Assembly (NCBI GenBank): GCA_032718475.1
Contig: JAUCBJ010004982.1
Location: forward strand, 1 to 52,606
DNA length: 52,606 nucleotides
Direction: 5' to 3'
Source: Nemertoderma westbladi
Taxonomy: Eukaryota; Xenacoelomorpha; Nemertodermatida; Nemertodermatidae
How positions within the stretch are numbered: position 1 is the first letter of the stretch; every line of letters begins with the position of its first letter. The notes under the pieces are model-generated. The model searched no databases and was not told the origin of the DNA. It saw only the letters and a program-made list of their open reading frames with translations. Both the position numbers and the translations under genes were made by a program. Shown in pieces: positions 31,262 through 42,806 of this stretch.

Positions 31262-32089
31262 ATGACCTTTACACGACCTACTGAATTTTCAACCGCTCCA
31301 TATGTTCCGATTCTAGATGATCCGTTGTCAGAAAAGGAATTTGCGGAAGTTTTAAGTGAAATAAAAATAAATAAAAGTTACATAGGTGTCCCACTTGGAT
31401 TGTTCACTTCGCTACCTGGTAATTGGCTTATATTTTTTATTGCATTTTTTAATTTCGTGTTTAAATTTGGGGCGTACCCCACATCGTGGTGCTACAGTAA
31501 ATTAATAGTAATTTTCAAATCGGGGAGCCGAGCTATTTGTGGTAATTACAGAGGTATATCAATTATGGAGACCTGTGCTAAGATTTATGATATGTTACTA
31601 TCAGCTAGACTGTCCGTATGGTGCAATATAAGTAGGTGTCAGGCAGGTGGTAGAAAAAACCGCAGTTGCACTGAACATATATTGGCACTGCGTCTACTTA
31701 TAGATTATGCGATTTTTAAAAGGGAGAAACTTTTTGTACTATTTATAACCTGCTCCTTTACTAACCTGCATAATCGTATAACATGTGTTAACTATCGTTT
31801 ATTGTTTTGGTTCTATCTACCCGCCTCTATAACGTGCTCCTTTACTAACCTGCATAATCTTATAACATGTATTAACTATCGTTTATTGTTTTGGTTCTAT
31901 CTTCCCGCCTCTATAACCTGCTCCTTTACTAACCTGCATAATCTTGTAACATGTTTTAACTATCGTTTATTGTTTTGGTTCTATCTTCCCGCCTCTATAG
32001 CCTGCTCCTTTACTAACCTGCATAAACTTGTAATACGTTTTATTTACAGATTCAAAATCCCAAATTCCCTATTTCCAAAGCCCAAATGA
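31262..32089 (+). CDS. RT fragment fused in frame to four 28-residue repeats
   Basis: A 275-codon frame opens with ATG in the context acaaaATGacc. Residues 1-160 resemble the fingers and start of palm of a LINE reverse transcriptase (LSEKEFAEVLSEIKINKS, GNYRGISIMETCAKIYD, QAGGRKNRSCTEHILALR). After KREKLFVLF the palm is missing. The frame instead enters four near-identical 28-residue repeats (TCSFTNLHNLITC and YRLLFWFYLPASI) encoded by an 84-bp tandem at 31744-32040. The YxDD box is absent, so no polymerase activity is expected. The repeats are hydrophobic and could be membrane-seeking, but expression is unproven. A related RT piece lies at 34557-34787. Confidence 0.5.
   Translation: MTFTRPTEFSTAPYVPILDDPLSEKEFAEVLSEIKINKSYIGVPLGLFTSLPGNWLIFFIAFFNFVFKFGAYPTSWCYSKLIVIFKSGSRAICGNYRGISIMETCAKIYDMLLSARLSVWCNISRCQAGGRKNRSCTEHILALRLLIDYAIFKREKLFVLFITCSFTNLHNRITCVNYRLLFWFYLPASITCSFTNLHNLITCINYRLLFWFYLPASITCSFTNLHNLVTCFNYRLLFWFYLPASIACSFTNLHKLVIRFIYRFKIPNSLFPKPK
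31744..32040 (+). repeat. 84-bp in-frame tandem repeat, 3.5-4 copies
   Basis: The unit begins ataacctgctcctttactaa and ends tctacccgcctct. Copies differ by few substitutions and the unit length is a multiple of three, so the frame stays open through all of them. Confidence 0.9.
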
Positions 32090-32537
32090 TTTACCCAAAT
32101 TTCTTTATTTCCATATCCCAAATTTCTTATTCCCAGATCCCAAAGGGACGCGTTGTTCAACTGAGCCCCGTCAGCGGAAACAGCCAGTGCCGCTAGTCGG
32201 TGGGGTTGACTTGTTAACGAGAAGAGGCTTATTATGAGGCATAATGAGATACGCATTGCGTATCTTTTCCCAATGAACCAATAATAATGGCCGATCAACA
32301 AATAAAAACCGATAATCACTAATATAATGGCAAATCCTAAACCTAAACAATCCCTTGCATTACCCCCCCCCCCCCCCCCTCTCCCCCCGCCCCGCATGTA
32401 GAAAAAAATGACTGAAAAATAGTTGGACCAAAATTCAGGAAGGGTGCACGCGTAGGAGAAAAATACATTCTCAGCAAAATTGGTGTTAGAACCTCTCTTA
32501 GAAAGTGTAAGAATTTGACAGCGAAAATAATGATTAT

Positions 32538-32650
32538 TATAACTTTTTGTTGGGCGCAGGTTTTGCAAAGTCGGCAATGACGTCCAGGTGGGATCGAACT
32601 GGTGACCTCCGAGTTGGAAGTTTGACGCTCTAACCATTGAGCCAGTTCAA
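32538..32650 (-). mobile_element. tRNA-derived SINE
   Basis: On the minus strand the head reads GAACTGGCTCAATGGTTAGA, an A box (TGGCTCAATGG), and later the B box AGTTCGATCCC. A tRNA-unrelated body follows, GACGTCATTGCCGACTTTGC, ending GTTATAAT. Direct flanks aataatgattat (32526-32537) and aataataattat (32651-32662) differ at one base and look like target duplications. Fragments of the same family lie at 8082-8122 and 17655-17697. Internal Pol III promoters would drive it; mobility would depend on a LINE partner. Confidence 0.8.
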
Positions 32651-32662
32651 AATAATAATTAT

Positions 32663-33128
32663 GACTCAAAAAGTTTATGAAAGTGAAGAAATTCGAAATT
32701 CGTTAATTTTAAGAATAAAATCGTTAAGATACCCTCTAATTTATTAATTAAACGTTAATCACATACTGTAGACATTAATTGCATGTTTGTATGACATGTA
32801 AATTATCTTCCAAATACAATCAGTTTGCATACAATCATCAAACAATTTAAAGTGCCCCCATCCCCCCTACACCCCCCCCCCCCCCCCCCCCCCACACCAG
32901 ATTGCCCGGTGACAGGAGCTAGCAACACTAGCTTTGCTACTGCAATCTCTTGCCAATGCACAACCATACAAGCTGTATCAAAAAAAATTATTAATGTATA
33001 ATAAAAACGCAAAAATATTAAAACGTTCACTACAAATATTAAAATGTGTTTATTATATATTATATATATTGTATATTGGCTCAAATATACGAGCTCATTG
33101 GGCTCACTTGAATTTAACTTTGTATTAG
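32663..33128. other. Non-coding, with poly-C tract
   Basis: AT-rich sequence with a C run at 32872-32893. No gene is seen. Confidence 0.6.
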
Positions 33129-34474
33129 GGCAACCTACACTCTATGGTTCTTTTCGGGGAATTTCATTGATCTCGATTGCTGCAAAGCTATACAATAGGA
33201 TTCTATTAAATCGCGTCAGGGATCCCATTGAGAGACTGCTCCGTGGAAATCAGAATGGGTTCCGTAAAGGTCGTGGGACCATGGAGCCCATTTTGGCACT
33301 TAGAAGGATAATTGAAGAGTTATCAAAAAATAAAGACAGGCATCTGGCTGTTATCTTTGTTGACTTCTTCAAGGCCTTTGATTCAGTCTCTCGCTCACGT
33401 ATGTTCAGCATACTTTCATTATATGGGATTCCTGATGAAATTATTGCAGCAATCAGATCAGTATACGATGGTTCGACAACATTTGTGTCTACTGTTGACG
33501 GTGACACAGAACCATTTGAAGTGTTATGGGGCGTCCTCCAAGGAGACACACTTGCACCATTCTTGTTCATTATTGTGGTTGACTATGTTCTACGCATGTC
33601 CTTAGATCATTATAATGATGATGGGGTGATGGTAACTCCACCTACTGGCTCCAGAAGTCGAGGAAATCCTGCCAAGTACCTAACTGATCTACACTTTGCT
33701 GATGACTTAGGAGTACTCTCAGAATCATTAGAGGGAGCCCAACGGCTCCTCAGCTCATTAGAACATGCTGCTTCTAGTGTTGGTCTTTTTATTAACTCCA
33801 GAAAGACCAAAATTCTGACAGTTAACTTTGAAAGTCCTCAGCAAGTCTCTGATCGGATGAGCATAAGCTCAAAGGAGGGTATGCTTGAGCATGTGGACGA
33901 CTTCTGTTACCTGGGATCATGGATCCGGAAGTCAGGTGAGGACCTTCGAATACGTAAGGGAAAGGCATGGGCAGCCTTGAATAGGCTTTCCAGGATTTGG
34001 AAGTCACCGAGAATTAATCGGAAACTTAAGGTCCGATTATTTAGAGCAGCAGTAGTTCCAGTACTCCTCTACGGGAGTCCATGCTGGGCTCTAACTGCTG
34101 AGAACACCAAATCTCTGGATGGCACATTCACAAGAATGCTACGCCGGGTTCATTGTGTCATGTACAATGCACACATCTCCAACGAGACACTATATAACAT
34201 TGGAGGTGTCTCATTGGTTCCCCCAAGCTTGACACTAGAACAAAATCGCCTCCGCTTCGCAGGACATTGCTTTCGCCGTGAGGACCAGCCAGTGCATAAT
34301 CTTGTACTTTGGCAGCCTCATGGAGTGAATAAGCATGGTGGACAGCCCATGACTTTCTTGAGACGCATCTTAAAGGACACTGGCCTTAAAGATGCGGATG
34401 ATCTAGCAAATGTCATGGGTGATAGGGAGTTGTGGCGGTGCAATTTTGTTGACAAGCCGGCACAGCATTCTTAA
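33129..34474 (+). CDS. LINE reverse transcriptase and C-terminal domain, open but 5'-truncated
   Basis: The frame is open through to the stop at 34472-34474 with no lesion. It also extends 5' into unrelated flank to 33044. It covers the RT fingers (GISLISIAAKLYNRILLNR), palm (VIFVDFFKAFDSV), GVLQGDTLAPFLF, the FADD catalytic box (in HFADDLGV) and the C-terminal thumb and connector (YLGSWIRKSGEDLRIRKGKA, LLYGSPCWALTAEN, RFAGHCFRR). The endonuclease is lost, so the copy is dead on arrival, but its RT frame has not decayed, which points to a recent insertion. Confidence 0.75.
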
Positions 34475-34519
34475 AAATGCAGCTGCAATGCAGCATGCCG
34501 ATCCTAGTAGTAGTAGTAG
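33129..34519 (+). mobile_element. RTE-like LINE family A, 5'-truncated copy
   Basis: It begins at GGGCAACCTACACTCTATGG within the RT domain and runs to the 3' end aatgcagctgcaatgcagca, atgccgatcc and (TAG)n. From 33406 onward the copy and its downstream flank are duplicated at 41693-44110. Confidence 0.9.
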
Positions 34520-35816
34520 ACTACCAGACTACTCGACAGCCAGAAAAAGCTATTAAATGATATTGCTGCAAAGACTATCTGGGAAGATATTGGGTGGAAT
34601 AGCGAAATATGTGAATCTAATGATCTTAAGCGTCCAGAAGACAATGAGTTCCGTAGCTAGGAAGAAGCTTTTCAATATATTAGTAGATTTTAGTAAAGCT
34701 TTTGACCGAATTTCATGTGTTAAACTGTTAGCAAAACTACTTACACTGGGTTGCGGCAGCCATATGATAAATACGTATTATCTCTAACTACAATCGGACT
34801 GCTGCATTGCAGCTGCACATGAGAAGCTATGCTGTCTTAAAAAAATATTTTGACACTACCATTCAATCGACAATTGGCAAACCCAATGCAGCATCCATTA
34901 AGAATGATATGCCAGCTTATCAACAAATTTGCACCGCCACAACTACCTATCCACCATGGCTTTTGCGAGATTATCCGCCTCTTCAAGGCCAGTGTCCTTT
35001 AAGATGCGTCTCAAGAAAGTCATGGGCTGTCCACCATGCCTATTCACTCCATGGGGCCGCCAAAGAACAAGATTGTGCACAGGCTGGACCTCTCGGCGAA
35101 AGCAATGCCTTGCAAAGCGGATGCGGCTTTGTTCAAGTATCAAGCTTGGGGGAACCAATGAGACACTTCCAATGTTATATAGTGTATGGTTGGAGATGTG
35201 TGCATTGTACTTTGTACGAACCATTGCATACTGATGTGATTGCGCAATGATATCCTCAGGAATCATTGCACAACTTATATTGATAGTAACAATGTGTTGG
35301 CAAGCTGTATTTTTCGAGGTGTTATTATTATATTATATAGGAAGGGATCTAGGGGTCTTAACCTCGAATGATAAGTTTATTATCGTACGTGTCCCGCACT
35401 TTACAGTGAAATGTCACACACTTTACATGACTTTGCTGCACTTAAACTACTCCCCTGTTTCATTGATGTTACCTACCATCTTACTAAAGGCTAATTTATT
35501 TTCCCTACATATCTAGGAACATCACGGAACAAAAGTTTTCCCACTAACTTTACCCAATTCGCTGAACTTTAGCAATGAATTTGACAGTTGAGAATTTCAC
35601 TTTCGTACGCGTCCCGCACTTTACAATTTTTTGAAGCAATAATTCTGAGACATAGACTGCTGCCGGTTTTCCAAACTGCTTTTTTTTACTGAACCGATAA
35701 TTGGTTTTTCTAAGAAACACAAGCATTATACTATTTTAGTTCATTTTCATGATGTACAGTGCTAAAGTATGCACAAAAAGTCGTACGAATGTCCCGCACT
35801 TTACATGGAATGAGCC
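34520..35816. repeat. Downstream half of a duplicated segment, with LINE relics
   Basis: This is nearly identical to 42807-44110. It contains an RT relic on the plus strand (34557-34787, with LVDFSKAFDRISCVKLLAKL). It also contains an inverted family A-like C-terminal relic on the minus strand (about 35250-34800, with RFARHCFRREVQPVHNLVLW and HGGQPMTFLRRILKDTGLEE). The segment 35370-35816 carries three copies of GTCCCGCACTTTACA, at about 35390, 35610 and 35791, two of them right after cgtacg-like sequence. That repeated motif is unexplained. Confidence 0.75.
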
Positions 35817-36060
35817 AGATTAAGATTCAGTGGGCACTGCTGGTGAAGTAAAGACGAGGTCATACCAGATCTACTTTTCTGGCAACCAACTCATGGAAAG
35901 CGTAGTCGTGGACGACCGGCCATAACATATATAGATCAACTTGAAAGGATACTGAACTTGGGAGAAACGAAATTGCGACAACTATGGAGAATCGGGAAGC
36001 CTGGAAGGATTTCATTTCCACTGTCCGATTTCGCTCGACCTACTGTAGTAGTAGTAGTAG
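35817..36060 (+). mobile_element. RTE-like LINE family B, 3' fragment
   Basis: It encodes a C-terminal region (LRFSGHCW, then FWQPTHGKRSRGRPAITYID) related in layout to family A's RFAGHCFRR and HGGQPMTFLR, and ends in ctactgtagtagtagtagtag. It shares its 3' end with 29930-30112. Confidence 0.75.
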
Positions 36061-36181
36061 ATCTTTAAGTGACCCCACTGAATTATTATTAATTAATTTC
36101 AAACATCTAATTTCTTTCTGTAAATCTAATTATTAATTGCATATTGATGGTAAATCTAATCCCTTCTCTAAACCATCGCTG

Positions 36182-39100
36182 AGGTCAGGTCAGGTATTCT
36201 AGGTCATTGATCAAGAAAACTTGCCACCTCCATGCAGCATAAAGGAGGTGCCACCTGTAGCTGCATCGACCCTCTTACTAGGGCAAATCTGGTCCTGTAA
36301 CTAGGACCCTCTTCGTTCTGGGATAAGGATGCCCTTGGTCCTGGATTAAGGACCCATATACTTGGCTGCAGGAGTATATGGCCTGACCAGGCAGATGGTG
36401 ATCTACCAATGGCTGGTCAGGAGTAGAGTGTTCTCATGTCCACTCTGAGAGCACTTCTCTGCGACCTGCACCTGGCAGCAAGGGTACAGGGCATGACCCA
36501 GCAGATGAGCTGCAACAGCCAATGGTGGGTCATGTGCGCCAGAGTAGATATGGGTGATGGGCCTCATATCTGACTCCATTGCGACACCCACCCTGTGGAA
36601 TGGCAAACCAGGGTGTGGTATTTGCCCCGGGAGCTGACTCGGCAAAAAAGCACCCCCCAACCCCCACTATGGATTACATTAGCAATGCGGAGGTCCAGCC
36701 ACTAGAGGCCAGTGGAATTACCGGACACAATCGGCCTCACAGGCGTCAGTTAACTCCTGACCGGCTGCCTGTCTCACACCCTATTGGAGAGAGAGCAGCC
36801 AACAATTCTTTGAGTCCCTTTCCTGATGACCTTTCTGGCCCAAACCCTGGGTCACCAGGAAGGCCAGATTGTGATGGGGAGAGGGATTCTGGAGTTGGAG
36901 GCTACTCTCATGTTCCACCCCGACCAACAAAGCCATTGGTGAATCTGAGGCAAGTCACAAGACTAGCCTCAGTAAACACCCTAACACTCGGGTCCCCAAT
37001 GCGACAAGGTGAGCTGACTGCCTTGGCAGATAAGCTTTCTCTTAGCGCAGTGGGTGTTCAAGAGCACCGAATGCAGACTGGACAGACTGATGAGGTTCTG
37101 ATTAAGGACATGGGGGCGGTTGGCGACTAGCCCTCGCGTCAGCAGATGATAGTGGCAATGGTGGAATTGGTCTATTGATGAATCCAACTGCACATGCAGC
37201 ATTGGACAAAATAGACCAAATCTCTAACCGCATCATCCGTTGCCACTTCTCATGTTCTGGAAGACTGGCTAAGAAGTTTCCTAAGGTGGTTCTGATTGTG
37301 TGCTACTCTCCAACTAGTGTTGCCCCTGTAGAGGAGGTGGAAAATTTCTACCACAATCTATCTACAAGCAGCTACTGATGGAGTGGATCAGCATGCATTC
37401 TTAACATTCCTGGGAGACTTTAATGCAAGTCTGCATCAATCACCTACATCGCCCTGGGTCTATAGCAATAGTGTTAACCGAAATTCTTTACATCTTCAGG
37501 ATTTTATCTCTGGAAATGGATTGTTTTCGGCTGGAACCCAGTTCAAGAAGCGAACTGGAAAGCTATGGACTCATAGTGGACCCAGTGGTCACAAGTCCCA
37601 GATAGACCATATTCTGTTTCGTAGGATATACAGGAGCTCTATACAAGACTGTAATGCATTTACATTTCGACCCTTCTCCAGTGATCACCGCCTTATTGTG
37701 GCCAAGGTAAGACTTAGTCTGCGTGCTAGCAGAACAACGAAATCTGCCTTGCCGCGGCATGAATGGTCCTCTCTGTTGCAACAGCCAAGTGTGAGATCCA
37801 GCTTCACACTACAGCTGAGCAACAGGTATGAGGCTCTTGCCTCTGAGGCGGCAGATCACTGTGAGGGCTATACTGCCTTTACAGAAGCAGTTAAGTTAGC
37901 AGCTGCAGAAACAGTTCCTGTATACCCTCGAAACAGGAAAAGGGCCCCCTGGACTGACAACAAAATTCAGAAGGGCCGAAATGACCTTCATAAGGCGCAG
38001 AAAGAGTCACGACTCAAACAGACTACAGCGGTCAAGAATGCAGTTAAGGCTGCATCTAGGTCCCTGAACAGGCAGTACTCTGCTAATCTACAGGAGCTAA
38101 TAAACCAACAGGTTGATGCCATCAATGATGCTGATGACAGCAGGCAATCATCCCAGGCATGGAAATAGATCAATCTGCTTACTGGGCGGAAAAGCCAACC
38201 AACCACCAAGGTTAAGGCTGAATCACCAGCCGATCGCCTCAATGGTTGGAAAGCCCACTTTGAAAAGCTCCTCAATAATGACAGGGTATTGCCTGATAAC
38301 TTTATAGAAGTAAAAGTGTCTGAGTCTGTACTCCCAGATATTCCCATTGGCGATATCTCCTTTGCAGAAGTGAAGGCTGCTGCAAAGAGCATTAAGACCA
38401 ATCGTGCCAGTGGAGTAGATGGTGTTCCCCCTGAGGTCTTTAAAATACCTGAGTGTTTAAAGCTCATCTATCCCATCATAGTAGACATGTACCGAACAAC
38501 AAGAGTCCCACAAGAAATGAAAACAAATAAGTTGGTGCCAGTTCCCAAGAAGGGCAACCTAACACTCTATGGTTCTTTTCGGGGAATTTCATTGATCTCG
38601 ATTGCTGCAAAGCTATACAATAGGATTCTATTAAATCGCATCAGGGATCCCATTGAGAGACTGCTCCGTGGAAATCAGAATGGGTTCCGTAAAGGTCGTG
38701 GGACCATGGAGCCCATTTTGGCACTTAGAATGATAATTGAAGAGTTATCAAAAAAGAAAGACAGGCATCTGGCTGTTATCTTTGTTGACTTCTTCAAGGC
38801 CTTTGATTCAGTCTCTCGCTCACGTATGTTCAGCATACTTTCATTATATGGGATTCCTGATGAAATTATTGCAGCAATCAGATCAGTATATGATGGTTCG
38901 ACAACATTTGTGTCTACTGTTGACGGTGACACAGAACCATTTGAAGTGTTATGGGGCGTCCTCCAAGGAGACACACTTGCACCATTCTTGTTCATTATTG
39001 TGGTTGACTATGTTCTACGCATGTCCTTAGATCATCATAATGATGATGGGGTGATGATAACTCCACCTACTGGCTCCAGAAGTCGAGGAAATGCTGCCAA

Positions 39101-39945
39101 GTACCTAACTGATCTAGACTTTGCTGATGACTTAGGAGTACTCTTAGAATCATTAGAGGGAGCCCAACGGCTCCTCAGCTCATTAGAACATGCTGCTTCT
39201 AGTGTTGGTCTTTTTATTAACTCCAGAAAGACCAAAATTCTGACAGTTAACTTTGAAAGTCCTCAGCAAGTCTGTGATCGGATGAGCATAAGCTCAAAGG
39301 ATGGTATGCTTGAGCATGTGGACGAGTTCTGTTACCTGGGATCATGGATCCGGAAGTCAGGTGAGGACCTTCGAATACGTAAGGGAAAGGCATGGGGCAG
39401 CCTTGAATAGGCTTTCCAGGATTTGGAAGTCACCGAGAATTAATCGGAAACTTAAGGTCCGAATATTTAGAGCAGCAGTAGTTCCAGTACTCCTCTACGG
39501 GAGTCCATGCTGGGCTCTAACTGCTGAGGACACCAAATCTCTGGATGGCACATTCACAAGAATGCTACGCCGGGTTCATTGTGTCAAGTACAATGCACAC
39601 ATCTCCAACCAGACACTATATAACATTGGAGGTGTCTCATTGGTTCCCCCAAGCTTGACACTAGAACAAAATCGCCTCCGCTTTGCAGGACATTGCTTTC
39701 GCCGTGAGGACCAGCCAGTGCATAATCTTGTACTTTGGCAGCCTCATGGAGTGAATAAGCATGGTGGACAGCCCATGACTTTCTTGAGACGCATCTTAAA
39801 GGACACTGGCCTTAAAGATGCGGATGATCTAGCAAATGTCATGGGTGATAGGGAGTTGTGGCGGTGCAATTTTGTTGACAAGCCGGCACAGCATTCTTAA
39901 AAATGCAGCTGCAATGCAGCATGCCGATCCTAGTAGTAGCCGATC
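36182..39945 (+). mobile_element. RTE-like LINE family A, nearly full length, inactivated
   Basis: It starts AGGTCAGGTCAGGTATTCTA, has a leader of about 490 bp, an endonuclease-RT frame from 36669 to 39900, and ends aatgcagctgcaatgcagca, ccgatcc and (TAG)n. It defines the family: about 3.76 kb, one main protein, no RNase H seen. Confidence 0.9.
36669..39900 (+). pseudogene. Endonuclease-reverse transcriptase, broken at about four places
   Basis: The frame starts MDYISNAEVQPLEASG. Endonuclease blocks are TLTLGSPMRQGEL, FLGDFNASLH, SGHKSQIDHILF and FSSDHRLIVAKV. RT blocks are NRASGVDGVPPEV, FVDFFKAFDSV, LQGDTLAPFLF and FADD. Compared with the minus-strand copy at 1-2955 and the copy at 33129, four lesions are visible. 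They are a missing G with an adjacent TAG near 37110-37130, a four-base insertion near 37366 (atctatct), a TAG at 38166-38168 in the linker, and an extra G at about 39394-39397 (catggggcag). The catalytic residues are otherwise retained. Confidence 0.85.
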
Positions 39946-41692
39946 CTATTATCCTATATTAAATGTTTAATATACATTTATTGACGTCATGATATCAAAC
40001 TTATTGAACTTAACATACTCAGAAATAAATTAGTTGTAGTTGTAGTTTTTAGGTATGTTTTTTTAATAAACCCGCCATTTTGACAGCTTCCTCCTGTTTT
40101 TACAAAATATAAACCCCGCCACTCGATTCAGGGCACCTTGCCCCCCCCGCCCCCCCCCCCCCCCCCTTCTTCAATTGTTTCTAGCCGAACAATTTTTTCG
40201 CGCACAAATCCTATTCCATCAACATCAATCATTAATTCCTGGTTGTATCATAATATTATATTTCAAAAAACCGTTCCTCAATTGTAATTAACACAGCTAC
40301 TTCAACTAAAAGTTAAAAATTCCCAAAGACTCTGTTAATGGCAAGATAGATCTCTGAAATCATAAAATTAAAAAGAAAATTTAAAAATTAAAATGCACAC
40401 TTAATGGCGTACACCTATAATATAATTGATACTATAAGATATTATACGCCGACTATTGTAGATAACAAGAGATTAATTGCAGTATATTAAGCAAAGCTCG
40501 CCCTCAACCAAGGCGTCCTTTAATAATTTAATATAATTGTATTAAAGGACGCCTTGCCCACAACCCATAGGTTTTAAAATTCTTTTAGGTTCTTAAAAGA
40601 ACTTTAAATTTTTAAAGTTATTTTAATTTAAGGTTTTCAAATTAATGTATCTTTTGATTTACCTCTAAATTAAATTTATTTCTTTCGATAAAGAACACAT
40701 AAAGTTTATATTTTATAATTTGTGCCGTCTGGGAGCGGTGATCCTATACAGCCGTGTTCTGTAGACGCAGCCAGCCGGCAGCAGCAAGCATCCGTGATGG
40801 CAATAGCTGATCCTTCAGTCAGGTTTCTGACAGCACTAAAATCATCAGGAACATATTATATGCTATGCTTCAATCGAACACAAATTCCACTTGCCCTTAA
40901 ATATCAGTACCCTCAGTAACTACAAGCATTACCCCAAGTATGGCCACAAATAATATGCATACAGTTACATTCGCCATATTACTGGCTTTATTATTAGGTG
41001 CCATAAGTTAGACGAACTGTCCCCTTTTGTCTCCTAGTACAGTATTATGCTGGGATTTCCAAGCTTGTAGTGTCTAATTTAATTTAATTCAATTTAAATT
41101 TAAATTATGATGTCTACTAATGTAGCCATGCTCCACAGAATGATTATATATCACTGTAGAGATATATAGTGATATCACTAGTGTGTCTGATAACAATGTT
41201 GATGTATGAAACAGTATCAAGCAAACAAACAAATATGGATTTCACCGCATGAGATATTTTACAAGCTCACAGCTCAGTAACTCATACCGTAACAGTAACA
41301 CAAGGGATTATATTCAATGGAATTTTAGTACAAGCGACTGTATTATCGATTAATATAGAGATATATGCAACATATTTCATAATTTAGTTACTGCTAATTT
41401 AGAATTCATTTGTTACGTCCAAAATATGATAATAATATTTAAGTTTAAGATAAGAAAGGTGTTCTGTTAGTATGGGCCATTTGGGGCCTACCAGATGAAA
41501 ATAAGGGGGGTGGGGTGGTGGTAGATGGGGGCACTAAAGATGTTAGCGGGTAAAAATAAACTGTGAGACATCAATCGGTAAAAACGAATCAGAGACGAAA
41601 AAATAATACAAAATCTACGTATTTTCAGCCTCGGCAATGATCGAATCCCTATCGAATCCCTAAATCCCGATACCTCTAGACAGCTAGACTAC
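39946..41692. other. Intergenic, AT-rich, with C tract and perfect hairpin
   Basis: No gene is seen. A C tract lies at 40141-40166. Positions 40509-40556 form a 17-bp perfect stem (CAAGGCGTCCTTTAATA and its complement) with a 14-base AT loop. The stretch 41505-41530 is G-rich. Confidence 0.65.
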
Positions 41693-42806
41693 CAGCATAC
41701 TTTCATTATATGGGATTCCTGATGAAATTATTGCAGCAATCAGATCAGTATACGATGGTTCGACAACATTTGTGTCTACTGTTGACGGTGACACAGAACC
41801 ATTTGAAGTGTTATGGGGCGTCCTCCAAGGAGACACACTTGCACCATTCTTGTTCATTATTGTGGTTGACTATGTTCTACGCATGTCCTTAGATCATTAT
41901 AATGATGATGGGGTGATGGTAACTCCACCTACTGGCTCCAGAAGTCGAGGAAATCCTGCCAAGTACCTAACTGATCTAGACTTTGCTGCTGACTTAGGAG
42001 TACTCTCAGAAACATTAGAGGGAGCCCAACGGCTCCTCAGCTCATTAGAACATGCTGCTTCTAGTGTTGGTCTTTTTATTAACTCCAGAAAGACCAAAAT
42101 TCTGACAGTTAACTTTGAAAGTCCTCAGCAAGTCTCTGATCGGATGAGCATAAGCTCAAAGGAGGGTATGCTTGAGCATGTGGACGACTTCTGTTACCTG
42201 GGATCATGGATCCGGAAGTCAGGTGAGGACCTTCGAATACGTAAGGGAAAGGCATGGGCAGCCTTGAATAGGCTTTCCAGGATTTGGAAGTCACCGAGAA
42301 TTAATCGGAAACTTAAGGTCCGATTATTTAGAGCAGCAGTAGTTCCAGTACTCCTCTACGGGTGTCCATGCTGGGCTCTAACTGCTGAGGACACCAAATC
42401 TCTGGATGGCATATTCACAAGAATGCTACGCCGGGTTCATTGTGTCAAGTACAATGCACACATCTCCAACGAGACACTATATAACATTGGATGTGTCTCA
42501 TTGGTTCCCCCAAGCTTGACACTAGAACAAAATCGCCTCCGCTTCGCAGGACATTGCTTTCGCCGTGAGGACCAGCCAGTGCATAATCTTGTACTTTGGC
42601 AGCCTCATGGAGGGAATAAGCATGGTGGACAGCCCATGACTTTCTTGAGATGCATCTTAAAGGACACTGGCCTTAAAGATGCGGATGATCTAGCAAATGT
42701 CATGGGTGATAGGGAGTTGTGGCGGTGCAATTTTGTTGACAAGCCGGCACAGCATTCTTAAAAATGCAGCTGCAATGCAGCATGCCGATCCTAGTAATAG
42801 TAGTAG
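41693..42806 (+). mobile_element. RTE-like LINE family A, truncated copy, catalytic Asp lost
   Basis: This matches 33406-34519 closely; the frame stays open from 41772 to the stop at 42759-42761. The RT catalytic box reads FAAD here (tttgctgctgac) instead of FADD, so the enzyme would be dead even if expressed. It is the upstream part of the 2.4-kb direct duplication. Confidence 0.9.

Larger units (their letters stand above)
30774..32395. mobile_element. Foldback-like element, 1.6 kb, carrying an RT fragment
   Basis: The ends are a poly-G run (30780-30798) and a poly-C run (32363-32379), consistent with inverted termini. Inside, 31020-31185 (ccattattggttcactgaag to aacgcgtcc) is the reverse complement of about 32115-32290 with few mismatches. 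Outside the left arm, 30823-31019 holds about nine copies of a 22-bp unit, ggtatttgggatttgggaataa. Degenerate inverse copies of that unit (cccaaattccctatttcc) lie at 32048-32150. The centre (31200-32045) carries an open frame. Confidence 0.75.

Noticed and set aside
32590-32648. Functional tRNA gene on the minus strand
   Set aside because: A and B boxes are present, but the ends do not form an acceptor stem and a SINE body and direct flanks surround it.
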